A stretch of DNA of 64,000 bases from an uncultured Clostridia bacterium. Its GTDB lineage: Bacteria > Bacillota > Clostridia > Oscillospirales > Ruminococcaceae. Of the stretch, positions 49,629 through 58,573 are shown piece by piece. The notes under the pieces are model-generated. The model saw only the letters and a program-made list of their open reading frames with translations, ran no database searches and was not told where the DNA came from. The stretch lies in contig CAMNXF010000002.1 in assembly GCA_946567425.1 (NCBI GenBank), positions 124,001 through 188,000 on the forward strand, read 5' to 3'. How positions within the stretch are numbered: the first letter of the stretch is position 1; every line of letters starts with the position of its first letter. The position numbers and the translations under genes are program-made.

Positions 49629-50318
49629 TTAGCAGATGAACCTCGTAATAAGGTCGAGAAATCTGTAAACTCCCATTTCAAGGAACATGAGCGGCACGTC
49701 CAAAACGTCCGAGATAAGCAGTACGAACACGATAAAGTGGATTATCTGCCCGTTCTTCTCCATAAAGTACACTGCCTTGGCGGGCAGAAAGCTTGCCAGA
49801 ATATGATAGCCGTCGAACGGAGGTATCGGGATAAGGTTGAAGATCCCGAGGAAAATGTTTATCTGAATTATCTGTTCCATACCGAACGCAATATAAACCG
49901 CCGTATCGCCTGATAAAGCGCCCGCCACAATCAGTATCTTGAAAATTATCATCACGATAAGCGCAAGTATAATATTTGACAGCGGACCCGCCAGCGAAAC
50001 CAGCACGTTTGCGGTGCGCATCGAGGTCTTGCGGCAGTTGCGCAGATCGACGGGAGTAGGCTTCGCCCAGCCGATACAGCATATACACATACAAATCGCA
50101 CCCAGAATGTCGATATGTGCGAGCGGGTTCAGCGTAACGCGCCCTTGCCGCTCGGCGGTATCGTCGCCGAGAATTTTCGCCACAAGCGCGTGCGCGCACT
50201 CGTGTATCGGAAAGCAAAGAAAAATGATCACAAACACGGAAAAGAACGACATTATAACGGTAAGCAAGTCTCCGTTTCCGCTGAGAAATTCTATTAAATA
50301 TATTAAAGCGCCCTTCAC
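49629..50318 (-). CDS. Site-2 protease family zinc metalloprotease (M50)
   Basis: A 229-residue polytopic membrane protease. The zinc motif HECAH is in FPIHECAHALVAKILGDDTAERQGRVTLNPLAHID, and the third ligand is in NLIPIPPFDGYHIL. These small rhomboid-like-size M50 proteins (YwhC type) lack PDZ or CBS domains; the substrate is unknown. The GTG at 50318 has GGAGGACAAAA before it and gives the normal N-terminus; the longer ATG frame adds about 21 residues without an SD. It heads the scpAB run. Confidence 0.85.
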   Translation of the reverse strand: MKGALIYLIEFLSGNGDLLTVIMSFFSVFVIIFLCFPIHECAHALVAKILGDDTAERQGRVTLNPLAHIDILGAICMCICCIGWAKPTPVDLRNCRKTSMRTANVLVSLAGPLSNIILALIVMIIFKILIVAGALSGDTAVYIAFGMEQIIQINIFLGIFNLIPIPPFDGYHILASFLPAKAVYFMEKNGQIIHFIVFVLLISDVLDVPLMFLEMGVYRFLDLITRFIC

Positions 50319-50429
50319 TTTTGTCCTCCAAAAATAATGTATGATTTGTCCCAAAGATATACAATATATATTATAACTCAATTTGTAATTTATTTCAAGG
50401 GGTATTTGGAAAATTTTTGTGAAAATTCG

Positions 50430-50455
50430 TCCTCTCCCGAAAATCCGGAAGAGGA
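50430..50455 (-). terminator. Terminator-like stem after the isomerase/epimerase gene
   Basis: TCCTCT..CCG pairs with CGG..AGAGGA (one mismatch) just past the stop at 50461. The T tail is weak. Confidence 0.55.
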
Positions 50456-50460
50456 CTGCC

Positions 50461-51255
50461 TTAATTTATCTTATCAACTATCTCGGAAAGCACGTCCACG
50501 GAGCCTTTCAGCTCGTCAAACCCGCCGTAATTGTCGCGGTAAAGCTCCACGATTAACGCGCCCGAATAACCGTGCGAGAACAGCTTACGCGCCAGCAGCT
50601 CAAAGTTAAAGTTACCTTTGCCGATGGGCAGACAATCGCGGCTCTCGTCCCCGTCTGAAAGGTGACAGTGCACGATATGCTCCTCAAGCGCGTCGACGTA
50701 CTCGAGAGGGTTCTCACCGCTGCGCCGCGCCTGTTTCAAATCGAAGACGAACTTCGCGTTATCGCCAAGCTCGCGCTTCATCATCTTCAGGAACTCCAGC
50801 CGCCCCGACAGGCAGTAATGCACGTTCTCCTGCGCGACGGTTATTCCGTATTCCCTGCCGACCTCGCTCAGCATACGGAATTGTTTCAGGTAATGCGACA
50901 CGGTGCATTTGCTGCTCAAAATAGCCCCGTGCAGCACAAAAACTTTCGCGCCGAGCTTGTTCATGCTGCCGAAAAAGCCGCTGTACATATCAATCATTTC
51001 CTCAATGCGCCTGTCGTAGGTCGAGAAAAGAAACACGCTCTCCATCGGCGACGAGAACGGGTGAAACGATGTTACGGTCATTCCGTTTTTGTCACGAATA
51101 TCGCACATCTGCGAAATAAAAGGCTCGCCCGCCTCGCGTGTCGAGTTCGCGAAAACCTCCGCGCTTTTCACGCCGAGCCGCGCGATCTCGGCAAAAGCGT
51201 CCTCGACATGCAATGGATATAATGATGCCGTTGAGACCCCGATATTTATCTTCAT
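50461..51255 (-). CDS. Sugar phosphate isomerase/epimerase (xylose isomerase-like TIM barrel)
   Basis: A 264-residue AP-endonuclease-2-fold barrel. It shows VEDAFAEIARLGVKSAEVF, TSFHPFSSPM, LHGAILSS, VAQENVHYCLSG, FVFDLKQARRSGENPLEYVD, HCHLSDGDESRDCLPIGKGNFNF and LIVELYRDNY; metal ligands Glu, Asp, His and Glu are in the expected motifs. The substrate is unknown. The start at 51255 has GTGAGG upstream; the extended frame is leader. Its own promoter is TTGATT-17-TATAAT at 51295-51323. Confidence 0.85.
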   Translation of the reverse strand: MKINIGVSTASLYPLHVEDAFAEIARLGVKSAEVFANSTREAGEPFISQMCDIRDKNGMTVTSFHPFSSPMESVFLFSTYDRRIEEMIDMYSGFFGSMNKLGAKVFVLHGAILSSKCTVSHYLKQFRMLSEVGREYGITVAQENVHYCLSGRLEFLKMMKRELGDNAKFVFDLKQARRSGENPLEYVDALEEHIVHCHLSDGDESRDCLPIGKGNFNFELLARKLFSHGYSGALIVELYRDNYGGFDELKGSVDVLSEIVDKIN

Positions 51256-51294
51256 ATAAAATATCCTCACTACGATGAAATATCTCTTGTTAAA

Positions 51295-51323
51295 ATTATA
51301 ACATATATCATCGAAAAAATCAA
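51295..51323 (-). promoter_or_regulatory. Promoter of the isomerase/epimerase gene
   Basis: Minus strand TTGATT (51318-51323), 17 bases, TATAAT (51295-51300), with an extended -10 TG. Confidence 0.7.
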
Positions 51324-51386
51324 GAATATTTTTAACATTTTGCCAAATACTATCATTAAATTTTTCCGAAAATAAGGAGTGGTTAT

Positions 51387-52058
51387 ATGGCAATCGTTTT
51401 AATAAGAGCGATAATTTTATACATCGTCATCACATTTTCGCTGAGACTTATGGGCAAGCGGCAACTCGGGGAACTGCAACCGTCCGAGCTTGTGGTCACG
51501 ATACTCATCTCTAATATCGCGGCGATACCCGTCGAGGACAGCTCCGTGCCTATGATAATGGGCATTGTGCCGATCTTAACGCTCGTCTGTCTGGACGTTA
51601 TTATGTCGGGGATAATGCTGAAATCCGCGAAGGTACGCAAGCTGATGATAGGCAGTCCGCGCATTATCATTTCCGAGGGCGATATTCTTCAGAAGGAGAT
51701 GAAACGTCTGCGCTACACGGTCGACGACCTCACAGAAGCAATGCGCGAGCAGCAGATATTCGACATTACGCAGATACACTATGCGATAGTCGAGACTACC
51801 GGCAAGATAAACTTTCTGCTGAAAAAGGACTATCAGCCTACTGAAAAGCAGGACGTCAAGGCGGGCGGCAGCACAGACAACCCGCCGTCCGTGATAATCC
51901 GCGACGGTATCACCGACCGCGAGCAGCTTCGGCTTCTCGGTCTTGGCGAACAGTGGCTTACCAAGACGCTCCGCGAAAACAACGTCGGCATAAAGGGCGT
52001 ATTCCTCATGACAGCTGACCGCAACGGCAACCATACCATAGTTAAAAAGGCGGTGTGA
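51387..52058 (+). CDS. DUF421 (YetF-like) membrane protein
   Basis: A 223-residue protein with three N-terminal helices (about 5-75) and a cytosolic domain. Family landmarks are RLMGKRQLGELQPSELVVTILISNIAAIPVED, SPRIIISEGDILQKEMKRLRYTVDDLTEAMREQQIFDI and a C-terminal GVFLMTADRNGN. YetF-like proteins occur in spore formers, often beside DUF4363 genes as here. The ATG follows AAGGAGTGG. The DUF4363 gene starts five bases after its stop. Confidence 0.88.
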   Translation: MAIVLIRAIILYIVITFSLRLMGKRQLGELQPSELVVTILISNIAAIPVEDSSVPMIMGIVPILTLVCLDVIMSGIMLKSAKVRKLMIGSPRIIISEGDILQKEMKRLRYTVDDLTEAMREQQIFDITQIHYAIVETTGKINFLLKKDYQPTEKQDVKAGGSTDNPPSVIIRDGITDREQLRLLGLGEQWLTKTLRENNVGIKGVFLMTADRNGNHTIVKKAV

Positions 52059-52062
52059 GCGC

Positions 52063-52440
52063 ATGAACAGGATAATTATAAGTATCGTTATACTCGCCGT
52101 TATGTCGGCGTGCTGCTTCGCCTCGGTGGGCTATGTGAACAGTTTTTCCGACAAGCTTTGCGACAAGATAAATGAGGTCGAAAAGGCTTTCGAGGAGCAC
52201 GACAAGGAAAAATCCTCCAAAGCTGCCGAGGAGCTCCAAAACGAGTGGAACAGCTTCATGGATATGGCGATATTCGTCAACGACCTCGGTCACGCACTTG
52301 AGATAACCAGCTCCATAGCCGAGGTGTATTCGTTCGCGCAGGAACAGAACGAGGAGCTTTACGCGGCTTGCGACCGCGCTCAGGCGCAGATAGAGATGTT
52401 CCGCAATATGCAGTCGCCGACGTTTTGGAAAATTCTGTAA
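52063..52440 (+). CDS. DUF4363 protein
   Basis: A 125-residue protein with an N-terminal membrane or signal helix (about 3-23) and a helical, coiled-coil-rich outer domain (FSDKLCDKINEVEKAFEEHDKEKSSKAAEELQNEWNSF). The pattern and its place after DUF421 fit DUF4363. The function is unknown; the pair precedes a germinant receptor operon, so a role at the spore membrane is possible. Confidence 0.8.
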   Translation: MNRIIISIVILAVMSACCFASVGYVNSFSDKLCDKINEVEKAFEEHDKEKSSKAAEELQNEWNSFMDMAIFVNDLGHALEITSSIAEVYSFAQEQNEELYAACDRAQAQIEMFRNMQSPTFWKIL

Positions 52441-52505
52441 TCTGACAGTGGAATAATCTGCCGTTTTTTGGGGAAAATAGATCCAAACGAATAAGGGAGA
52501 ACGCA

Positions 52506-54005
52506 ATGGAAGAAAATGTAAACACAAGAATATCCCCCGGTCTGCCCGTGGATATTTCACTTGATACAAACCTCGCAAACATTAAAACGTTCACCGACAA
52601 CTCGTCCGACGTCATCATCAAAACGGGAATGGTGTGCGGCAACCGCATTGCGGTGCTCACCTGCGAGGGCATGACGGGTACGGACACGCTCGCCGAGCTT
52701 ATCTACGGCAAGCTGAACGATCTGGCGAACCGTGAGATAATGCCGCCCGAAACGCTTATGTCCTGCTTTTTCGAGGTGTATATGATGGCGGCAGAACAGC
52801 TCAATTTAACAAGTCTCGGCGATCTCGTGCTGAAAATGCAGTCGGGGTTTGCCGTGATACTCGTCGATGGCTGCACGCGCGCAATCGGGATAGGCATACA
52901 GGGCTATAAGTCGCGCGGCATCGACGAGCCGACAAGCGAGCTTAATGTCCGCGGATCACGCGAGGGCTTTGTCGAGGTCATACGCACCAATATGTCGATG
53001 ATACGCCGCCGAATAAAATCACCGACGCTGGTATTCGAGCTTCAGACGCTCGGCGACCGCTCCAACACGGACGTTTGCCTTTGCTACATCTCGGACAAGG
53101 TGTCGCCTGCGCTGCTCGAAAACATCAAAAAGCGCCTGAAATCGGTCAACCTGAACACGATACTCGAAAGCGGCTATTTGCAGCCGTACTTTGAGGGCAA
53201 GGGCGGCTGGTTCTTCTCGGAATGCGGAACGTGCGAGCGTCCCGACACGTTTGCCGCGAAGCTATACGAGGGACGCGTGGGCATTCTCGTGGACGGCACA
53301 CCGTTCGCGCTGATAGTGCCGCACCTTTTCATCGAGAGCTTTCAGACACTCGACGACTACACGCAAAAGCCGTTCTACGCGTTTTTTATACGGCTTGTGC
53401 GGCTTTGCGCATATTTCATCACGCTTTTTCTGCCGGGAGCATACGTCGCGATAGCGTCATACAATCCCGAAATGCTCCCGTCGGCGCTGATCCTGAACCT
53501 TGCCGCCGCCGAACAGACCGCGCCGTTTTCGCTTATGGTGGAGTGCCTGTTCATTCATTTTATGTATGAAATTTTAAGGGAAGCGGGAATACGCCTGCCG
53601 CGCCCTATCGGTCACGCGATTGGCGTTGTGGGCGGTCTGGTCATCGGCGACATCACCGTGAGCGCGGGACTTGTCGGCGCCCCCATGGTGCTTGTCGTGG
53701 CACTGTCGGGGCTGTGCAGCTTCGTTGTACCGACAATGTACGAAAAGACGGTCGTGCTGCGTTTCCTGTATATTATCGCGGGCGGAGTTTTCGGACTGTA
53801 CGGACTGCTGATAATGGCGGGCGCGGTCGTGATAAAAATGTGCTCGCTTAACACCTACGGAATACCCTATATGGCGCCGATATCGCCATTCTCGCCAAAG
53901 GCAATGCGCGATATGCTTGTGAGGTCGGGGTGGAAGAAAATGGCAAAGGGCGACGTTACCGTGCAGAGCCTTAACGGCGCGAAAACAGGGGGTCAGCATG
54001 CTTAA
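52506..54005 (+). CDS. gerAA: Spore germinant receptor subunit A (GerA family)
   Basis: A 499-residue protein of the GerA/SpoVAF family. The N-terminal cytosolic domain ends in SRGIDEPTSELNVRGSREGFVEVIRTNMSMIRRRIKSP, the family signature. Five or so membrane helices occupy about 280-450 (FFIRLVRLCAYFITLFLPGAYVAIASYNPEMLP; GVVGGLVIGDITVSAGLVGAPMVLVVAL). The tail APISPFSPKAMRDMLVRSGW is typical. It forms the germinant receptor with the GerB and GerC proteins encoded next. The ATG follows AAGGGAGAA. The stop overlaps gerB by eight bases. Confidence 0.92.
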   Translation: MEENVNTRISPGLPVDISLDTNLANIKTFTDNSSDVIIKTGMVCGNRIAVLTCEGMTGTDTLAELIYGKLNDLANREIMPPETLMSCFFEVYMMAAEQLNLTSLGDLVLKMQSGFAVILVDGCTRAIGIGIQGYKSRGIDEPTSELNVRGSREGFVEVIRTNMSMIRRRIKSPTLVFELQTLGDRSNTDVCLCYISDKVSPALLENIKKRLKSVNLNTILESGYLQPYFEGKGGWFFSECGTCERPDTFAAKLYEGRVGILVDGTPFALIVPHLFIESFQTLDDYTQKPFYAFFIRLVRLCAYFITLFLPGAYVAIASYNPEMLPSALILNLAAAEQTAPFSLMVECLFIHFMYEILREAGIRLPRPIGHAIGVVGGLVIGDITVSAGLVGAPMVLVVALSGLCSFVVPTMYEKTVVLRFLYIIAGGVFGLYGLLIMAGAVVIKMCSLNTYGIPYMAPISPFSPKAMRDMLVRSGWKKMAKGDVTVQSLNGAKTGGQHA

Positions 54006-54921
54006 GGAGAACTCAATTAGCCCGTCTCAATTATTCTGTATGTTATTTCTCTGCCGCCTGAGCGCCGAGATAGTCTATCCGAGAACCGCTGCCGGAACGG
54101 CATGGGAGGGCGTTATCGCGCTCGTTATCTCGGAGCTGGTGCGCTTTGTATTGGCGCTGCCCGTGATAATTTACTCGTTTAAGGGAACGAACGTTCACCG
54201 CGCGGTGTACAAAAAGAACAGGTTTTTCGGGTGGTGCGGAGCGCTGTTCGCGGCGCTGCTGCTCGTCGCCGCGGCATTGCGGACGCTGTTCAACTCGTCG
54301 CAGTTCGCGGTGAAAAATCTGCTGAACGGCGGCACGATGTGGATAATATTCGCGATCTCGGCAATATTCGCGGTGTACGCGGCGATTACGGGCGTTGAGG
54401 CGCTTGCGCGGTCGGGCGCGATATTCCTGATAGCCGCCGCGCTGATAACGCTCGCGGTAATTCTCGCGGATATACCGTATATGCAGACGGACGGCTTTTC
54501 GGCGCGCGGCGATTTTTCCGCGCTTCTTGGCGACACGTTCGAGCGCGTGATACGCGGCGGTGATTATCTGATATTCGCGGCGCTGCTGCCATACGTCAGC
54601 AAGAAAAACAAGTCCTCGTCGGGAAAAACGGCGCTGTGGTTCGCAGCGGCTTCTCTGTTCGGCGGACTGCTGATAACCGTGACGAACTGCCTTATTCTCC
54701 GCGATATGTACGGGCTGTGCGAATTTCCGCATATAGCCGCAGCGTCGCTCGCGGATATCGCATTCTTTAAACGGCTTGACGGAGCTTCGGCAGCAGTGTG
54801 GACGCTGTGCGCGGCGTTCAGAAGCGGAGTAATGCTGTTTGCGGCGGGGAGCGCGGTCGTTGAAGTCTACCGCGCGGGGCATTCACAAACGGCAAAAAAA
54901 ATACAGCGGGGTGCGCAATGA
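53998..54921 (+). CDS. gerAB: Spore germinant receptor subunit B (GerAB/APC-like permease)
   Basis: A 307-residue polytopic membrane protein with about nine helices, starting ISPSQLFCMLFLCRLSAEIVYP. It belongs to the spore germination permease family related to amino acid permeases and probably forms the ligand-binding pocket. It is shorter than Bacillus GerAB (about 360). It overlaps gerA by eight bases and gerC by four. Confidence 0.85.
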   Translation: MLKENSISPSQLFCMLFLCRLSAEIVYPRTAAGTAWEGVIALVISELVRFVLALPVIIYSFKGTNVHRAVYKKNRFFGWCGALFAALLLVAAALRTLFNSSQFAVKNLLNGGTMWIIFAISAIFAVYAAITGVEALARSGAIFLIAAALITLAVILADIPYMQTDGFSARGDFSALLGDTFERVIRGGDYLIFAALLPYVSKKNKSSSGKTALWFAAASLFGGLLITVTNCLILRDMYGLCEFPHIAAASLADIAFFKRLDGASAAVWTLCAAFRSGVMLFAAGSAVVEVYRAGHSQTAKKIQRGAQ

Positions 54922-55826
54922 GAAAATTAGCGTTGTTAATTATCGGCATGATGCTGCTTACGGGCTGCGAATCAGATATGACGGAGCTTGGCAACCGCGC
55001 AATTATACAGGCGGCGGCTGTCGACTTTAACGGAAACTATCAGGTGAGCGCGCTGCTGTTCAGCGGCGGAGGGAGCGGAGGCAACACGATAGACGCATCG
55101 CAGGAGAACGTTATCAAGGTATCTGGCGAGGGCGAAACGCTTGCCGAGGCGATAGACAACATTTCGCTCATCGACGGCAAAAAACTCTATATGGCAGAGA
55201 CCAAGCTGCTGATACTCGGCGGCGGGTTTGAGAAAATAAGCGCTGCCGACGCTCTGGAAACACTCTACTTCGATATGCGGTGCAGCCTTAATATGCCCGT
55301 CTGCTGCGCCGAAAGCGCGGAGTTCCTCACAGATCTGCAGTTCACCGAGGGAATAACCTCCGCCGAAAAACCGCTCGCACTAATCGAAAACGCGAACAGA
55401 ATGGGCGTTTCACCAAAAACGACGCTGCTCGACCTGCTTGCGGACAGCGCGGGAGGACGCGCGTCGCTGCTCCCGAGGCTCGCGCCGACGAAAAACGGCA
55501 GAGGAATGACCTCCGCCGAGGACGGCAAAACTGCCGTGCTGAACGGCTCGCGCTACATGAAAGACGGTATGCTGAACGGCTATTACGACGCTCCGGAGAC
55601 CGCCGCGCTCATGCTGCTTTCGGGCAAGACAGACAAACTGCTGCTGAACTATCTCCACAACGATACCGAAAAAACCTGCGAGGCATATGGGATACGCGTT
55701 TCTCCCGAGGGCAGCAATTGGCGCGTTTCGGCAAAATTCCGCACACGAAACGGCGGCTCGCTTTCCGAAAGCGAACAGCGTTCGGCATTGTCCGCGCTAA
55801 CGGAACTGGTCTCTCACGCGGCATAA
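54918..55826 (+). CDS. gerAC: Spore germinant receptor lipoprotein subunit C, short C-terminus
   Basis: A 302-residue lipoprotein with signal and lipobox LLTGC (Cys17). The N-terminal GerC domain is recognisable (ELGNRAIIQAAAVDFNGNYQVSALLF, GEGETLAEAIDNISLIDGKKLYMAETKLLILG). The last domain is cut short: the frame ends after SALTELVSHAA, about 70-90 residues before the usual end of GerC proteins (about 370-400). A terminator follows at once and I see no continuation in another frame, so it is a naturally short version or an old truncation. Confidence 0.85.
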   Translation: MRKLALLIIGMMLLTGCESDMTELGNRAIIQAAAVDFNGNYQVSALLFSGGGSGGNTIDASQENVIKVSGEGETLAEAIDNISLIDGKKLYMAETKLLILGGGFEKISAADALETLYFDMRCSLNMPVCCAESAEFLTDLQFTEGITSAEKPLALIENANRMGVSPKTTLLDLLADSAGGRASLLPRLAPTKNGRGMTSAEDGKTAVLNGSRYMKDGMLNGYYDAPETAALMLLSGKTDKLLLNYLHNDTEKTCEAYGIRVSPEGSNWRVSAKFRTRNGGSLSESEQRSALSALTELVSHAA

Positions 55827-55831
55827 TATAA

Positions 55832-55857
55832 ACGGCGCAGATGCTTCACTGCGCCGT
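55832..55857 (+). terminator. Intrinsic terminator of the ger operon
   Basis: ACGGCGCAG pairs with CTGCGCCGT around eight bases, then ATTTTAC. Confidence 0.75.
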
Positions 55858-55883
55858 ATTTTACATATTGCATTACTAAAAGA

Positions 55884-56894
55884 TTATATTATTATCATAC
55901 AATCCCCGAACGAAAAGAACCGATACCGTTCCTCGATCGCTGTCCGATACGCGGCGAGGGTCTTTTCGCGCCCGAGGAACGCGCTAACAAGCATAATCAG
56001 CGTGCTTTCGGGGAGGTGGAAATTGGTTATCAGCCCGTCAATGCACTTGAACTCATAGCCCGGGTAAATGAAAATGCTCGTGTCGTCAACCGACTTGCCC
56101 GACTGCGCAGCGCTCTCGAGCGTGCGGCACGAGGTCGTCCCGACGGCGATGACCCGCCCGCCGCGCTCCTTGCACGCGCGTATTTTCACGGCGGTCTCGG
56201 GCGGTATCTCATAGTGCTCGGTGTGCATTTTGTGGTTGAGGATATCGTCTTCCTTGACAGGTCGGAACGTTCCCAGTCCGACGTGCAGCGTCACATATGC
56301 CGTGTCAACGCCCATTTCACATGCCTTGGCGAACTCTTTTTCGGTAAAGTGCAGTCCCGCCGTGGGAGCGGCAGCCGAGCCTGTTTCGCGGCAGTAAATA
56401 GTGTTGTAACGTTCCTTGTCGGCGAGCTTTTCCGTGATGTACGGCGGCAGCGGCATCTGCCCAATTCTGTCAAGGATATCGTAAAAATCGCCCTCGTAAG
56501 CGAACCGCACCAGACGGTTGCCGCCGTCGAGAGTATCAAGCACCTCGGCGGAAAGCCCCTCGGGGAAGTCCACGACCGCCCCAGGTTTCAGCCGCCGCCC
56601 CGGCTTGACCATGGTTTCCCACTCGTTCAGCCCGAGCCGCTTCAGCAGCAGAAACTCGCATGGAACGCCCGTTCCAGATTTAACGCCGTAAATTCGCGCG
56701 GGAAACACCTTGCTGTCATTCATCACAAGCAAGTCGCCCTTTTTCAGGTAATTGCATATATTGTAAAAGCGGTCGTGAATGACCTCGCCGCTCTGCCTGT
56801 CAATCTTCATCAGCCGCGAGCTGTCGCGCGGTTCAACAGGGGTCTGCGCTATCAGCTCCTCGGGAAGATCGTAGTAAAAATCGGATTTAAGCAT
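55884..56894 (-). CDS. queA: tRNA preQ1(34) S-adenosylmethionine ribosyltransferase-isomerase
   Basis: A 336-residue enzyme of queuosine synthesis. It opens [24 protein letters not shown] and shows [16 protein letters not shown], the [14 protein letters not shown] motif, [28 protein letters not shown] and [17 protein letters not shown]. Full length. The ATG follows TGGAGAATC. A TTGAAT..TACAAT promoter lies at about 56927-56956. No tgt is next to it. Confidence 0.95.
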   Translation of the reverse strand: MLKSDFYYDLPEELIAQTPVEPRDSSRLMKIDRQSGEVIHDRFYNICNYLKKGDLLVMNDSKVFPARIYGVKSGTGVPCEFLLLKRLGLNEWETMVKPGRRLKPGAVVDFPEGLSAEVLDTLDGGNRLVRFAYEGDFYDILDRIGQMPLPPYITEKLADKERYNTIYCRETGSAAAPTAGLHFTEKEFAKACEMGVDTAYVTLHVGLGTFRPVKEDDILNHKMHTEHYEIPPETAVKIRACKERGGRVIAVGTTSCRTLESAAQSGKSVDDTSIFIYPGYEFKCIDGLITNFHLPESTLIMLVSAFLGREKTLAAYRTAIEERYRFFSFGDCMIII

Positions 56895-56926
56895 AGATTC
56901 TCCATTCTCTGTTATGTTCTAATTAT

Positions 56927-56956
56927 TATTGTATCACAAACCGCTGAATAATTCAA
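56927..56956 (-). promoter_or_regulatory. Promoter of queA
   Basis: Minus strand TTGAAT (near 56951-56956) and TACAAT (56927-56932), spacer 17-18. Confidence 0.6.
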
Positions 56957-57035
56957 TCGGGTTTGTACTTGACATAATAACCAAAAGTTTTATGCAAACG
57001 GCGGCTTTTTTTTCCCAAAAAAACGGTTTTTGTTA

Positions 57036-57064
57036 TTGACAAAGAGAATATAATATGATACAAT
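57036..57064 (+). promoter_or_regulatory. Promoter of the lysine riboswitch operon
   Basis: TTGACA (57036-57041), 17 bases, TACAAT (57059-57064). Transcription would start near 57071, just before the aptamer. Confidence 0.8.
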
Positions 57065-57076
57065 ATACTGTGTAAT

Positions 57077-57237
57077 GATAGAGGTGCGGAGTAGATGAGT
57101 AGCGCGGCACAAACGTCCACGGAGGACGCGGCGCGAAAGGCGAACCGCCGAGGAGTGTACAGTCCGTGTTGTGCATATCCGGTTGTGCGTTGAACAAGCG
57201 TACGACTGTCATCGAGAATGCTTGATGGAGTGCTATC
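57077..57237 (+). promoter_or_regulatory. Lysine riboswitch aptamer
   Basis: The P1 strands GATAG (57077-57081) and CTATC (57233-57237) enclose the L-box hallmarks: GAGGTGCGGAGTAGATGAGTAG, then AAAGGCGAA and CCGAGGAGTGTA, and a TGTCATCGAGAATGCTTGATGGAGTGCTATC-type end. An intrinsic terminator follows at 57270-57297, so lysine binding should stop transcription. It stands directly upstream of asd-dapA-dapB. Confidence 0.93.
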
Positions 57238-57269
57238 GCAAATTGAATTTGCAGCATTAAACAGCATTG

Positions 57270-57297
57270 CCGATGATTTATCATCGGTTTTATTTTT
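57270..57297 (+). terminator. Riboswitch-controlled terminator
   Basis: CCGATGA pairs with TCATCGG around TTTA, followed by TTTTATTTTTGG. GCAAAT/ATTTGC between aptamer and terminator may contribute to the antiterminator. Confidence 0.88.
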
Positions 57298-57323
57298 GGT
57301 TTATTTAAAGAAAGGGAACAGCT

Positions 57324-58445
57324 ATGAAAAAACAATTCAAGGTAGGTATTATCGGAGCGACGGGAATGGTCGGACAGCGTTTCGCGACGCTGCTTGAGAA
57401 CCATCCGTGGTTCAAGGTGGTCGCGCTGGCGGCGTCTCCGCGCTCGGCGGGAAAAACGTATAAAGAGGCAGTCGGGGAGCGCTGGTACATGGACACTCCC
57501 ATGCCTGCGAATATGGCTGACATCATCGTGAACGACGCGTCCGCAGACGTTGACGAGATTGCCGCAAAGGTGGACTTCGTGTTCTGCGCGGTGGATATGA
57601 AAAAGGACGAGATAAAGGCGCTGGAAGAGCGTTACGCAAGAGCCGAATGCCCCGTAATGTCCAACAACTCGGCGAACCGTTTCACGCCCGACGTGCCGAT
57701 GATAATCCCCGAGGTCAACGCAAACCACGCGGCTATCATCAACGCGCAGAAAAAGCGTCTGGGCACAAAGCGCGGTTTTATTTCGGTTAAGTCCAACTGC
57801 TCGATACAGAGCTACGTTCCCGCACTGTCGCCGTTGCGCAAATTCGGGATAACCGAGGTTCTGGCTTGTACTTATCAGGCGATATCGGGCGCGGGCAAGA
57901 CATTCGAGACATGGCCCGAAATGGTGGATAACCTTATCCCGTACATCGGCGGCGAGGAGGAGAAATCCGAGCAGGAGCCGCTTAAGGTCTGGGGGCGCAT
58001 TGAGGGCAATGAGATAGTAAAATGCGACAAGCCGCAGATAACGACACAGTGCCTGCGCGTGCCCGTTTCCAACGGTCATTTCGCGGCGGTGTTCGTAAGG
58101 TTCGAGAACAAGCCCTCTATCGAGGAGATAAAGAAGATATGGGCGGAATACGCCGCAGAGCCGCAGGAGCTGAAGCTCCCGTCCGCGCCGAAGCAGTTTC
58201 TCAACTACTTTGAAGAGGACAATATGCCGCAGGCGAAGCTCCATCGCAACCTCGAGGGCGGTATGGCGGTCTCTATCGGACGACTGCGCCCCGATACGCA
58301 GTATGACTACAAGTTCGTGTGCCTGTCGCACAACACGCTGCGCGGAGCAGCAGGCGGCGCTGTCGAAATGGCAGAGCTGCTGGCGGCTAAGGGGTATATT
58401 AATTTTAGTAATAATCCCTCGTCAACCCCGTGGAGAACAGTTTAA
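57324..58445 (+). CDS. asd: Aspartate-semialdehyde dehydrogenase
   Basis: A 373-residue NADP enzyme reducing aspartyl phosphate. It has GATGMVGQRF at the start, the active-site cysteine in VKSNCSIQS (Cys159), SGAGKTFETWPEM, and a late SIGRLRPD, of the archaeal/fungal-type ASADH. The N-terminus and length fit that type better than the E. coli type. The ATG follows AAGGGAACA. First gene of the lysine-controlled operon. Confidence 0.93.
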   Translation: MKKQFKVGIIGATGMVGQRFATLLENHPWFKVVALAASPRSAGKTYKEAVGERWYMDTPMPANMADIIVNDASADVDEIAAKVDFVFCAVDMKKDEIKALEERYARAECPVMSNNSANRFTPDVPMIIPEVNANHAAIINAQKKRLGTKRGFISVKSNCSIQSYVPALSPLRKFGITEVLACTYQAISGAGKTFETWPEMVDNLIPYIGGEEEKSEQEPLKVWGRIEGNEIVKCDKPQITTQCLRVPVSNGHFAAVFVRFENKPSIEEIKKIWAEYAAEPQELKLPSAPKQFLNYFEEDNMPQAKLHRNLEGGMAVSIGRLRPDTQYDYKFVCLSHNTLRGAAGGAVEMAELLAAKGYINFSNNPSSTPWRTV

Positions 58446-58484
58446 GGCACGCACGACGATCATCAGCAAATAAAACACGCAGCG

Positions 58485-58554
58485 GCAAAAGTCGCAAGCA
58501 ATGGAGGAGTTACCGTTGGCTAGCGCGGCGAAGCCGCGCGGTGCGAGCTTTTGC
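58485..58554. repeat. Imperfect palindromic element between asd and dapA
   Basis: Outer arms GCAAAAG (58485-58491) and CTTTTGC (58548-58554) are continued by CGCA/TGCG; inside is GCGCGGC-GAA-GCCGCGC (58523-58539). The two hairpins nest in one 70-base structure. It lies in the 128-base gap of an otherwise tight operon. Confidence 0.45.
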
Positions 58555-58573
58555 TTTCAAGATAGGAGAAAAT

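Noticed and set aside
55827-55880. Frameshifted remainder of gerC
   Set aside because: No frame after the stop resembles the missing GerC end; a terminator follows within a few bases.
57033-58331. 432-codon open frame on minus strand
   Set aside because: It runs antisense through asd and the lysine riboswitch; high Arg/Leu/His composition is typical of a shadow frame.
58430-58573. N-terminal extension of dapA
   Set aside because: The extension translates the palindromic element and is Arg/Ser-rich; the ATG at 58574 has a proper SD and gives the normal DapA start.
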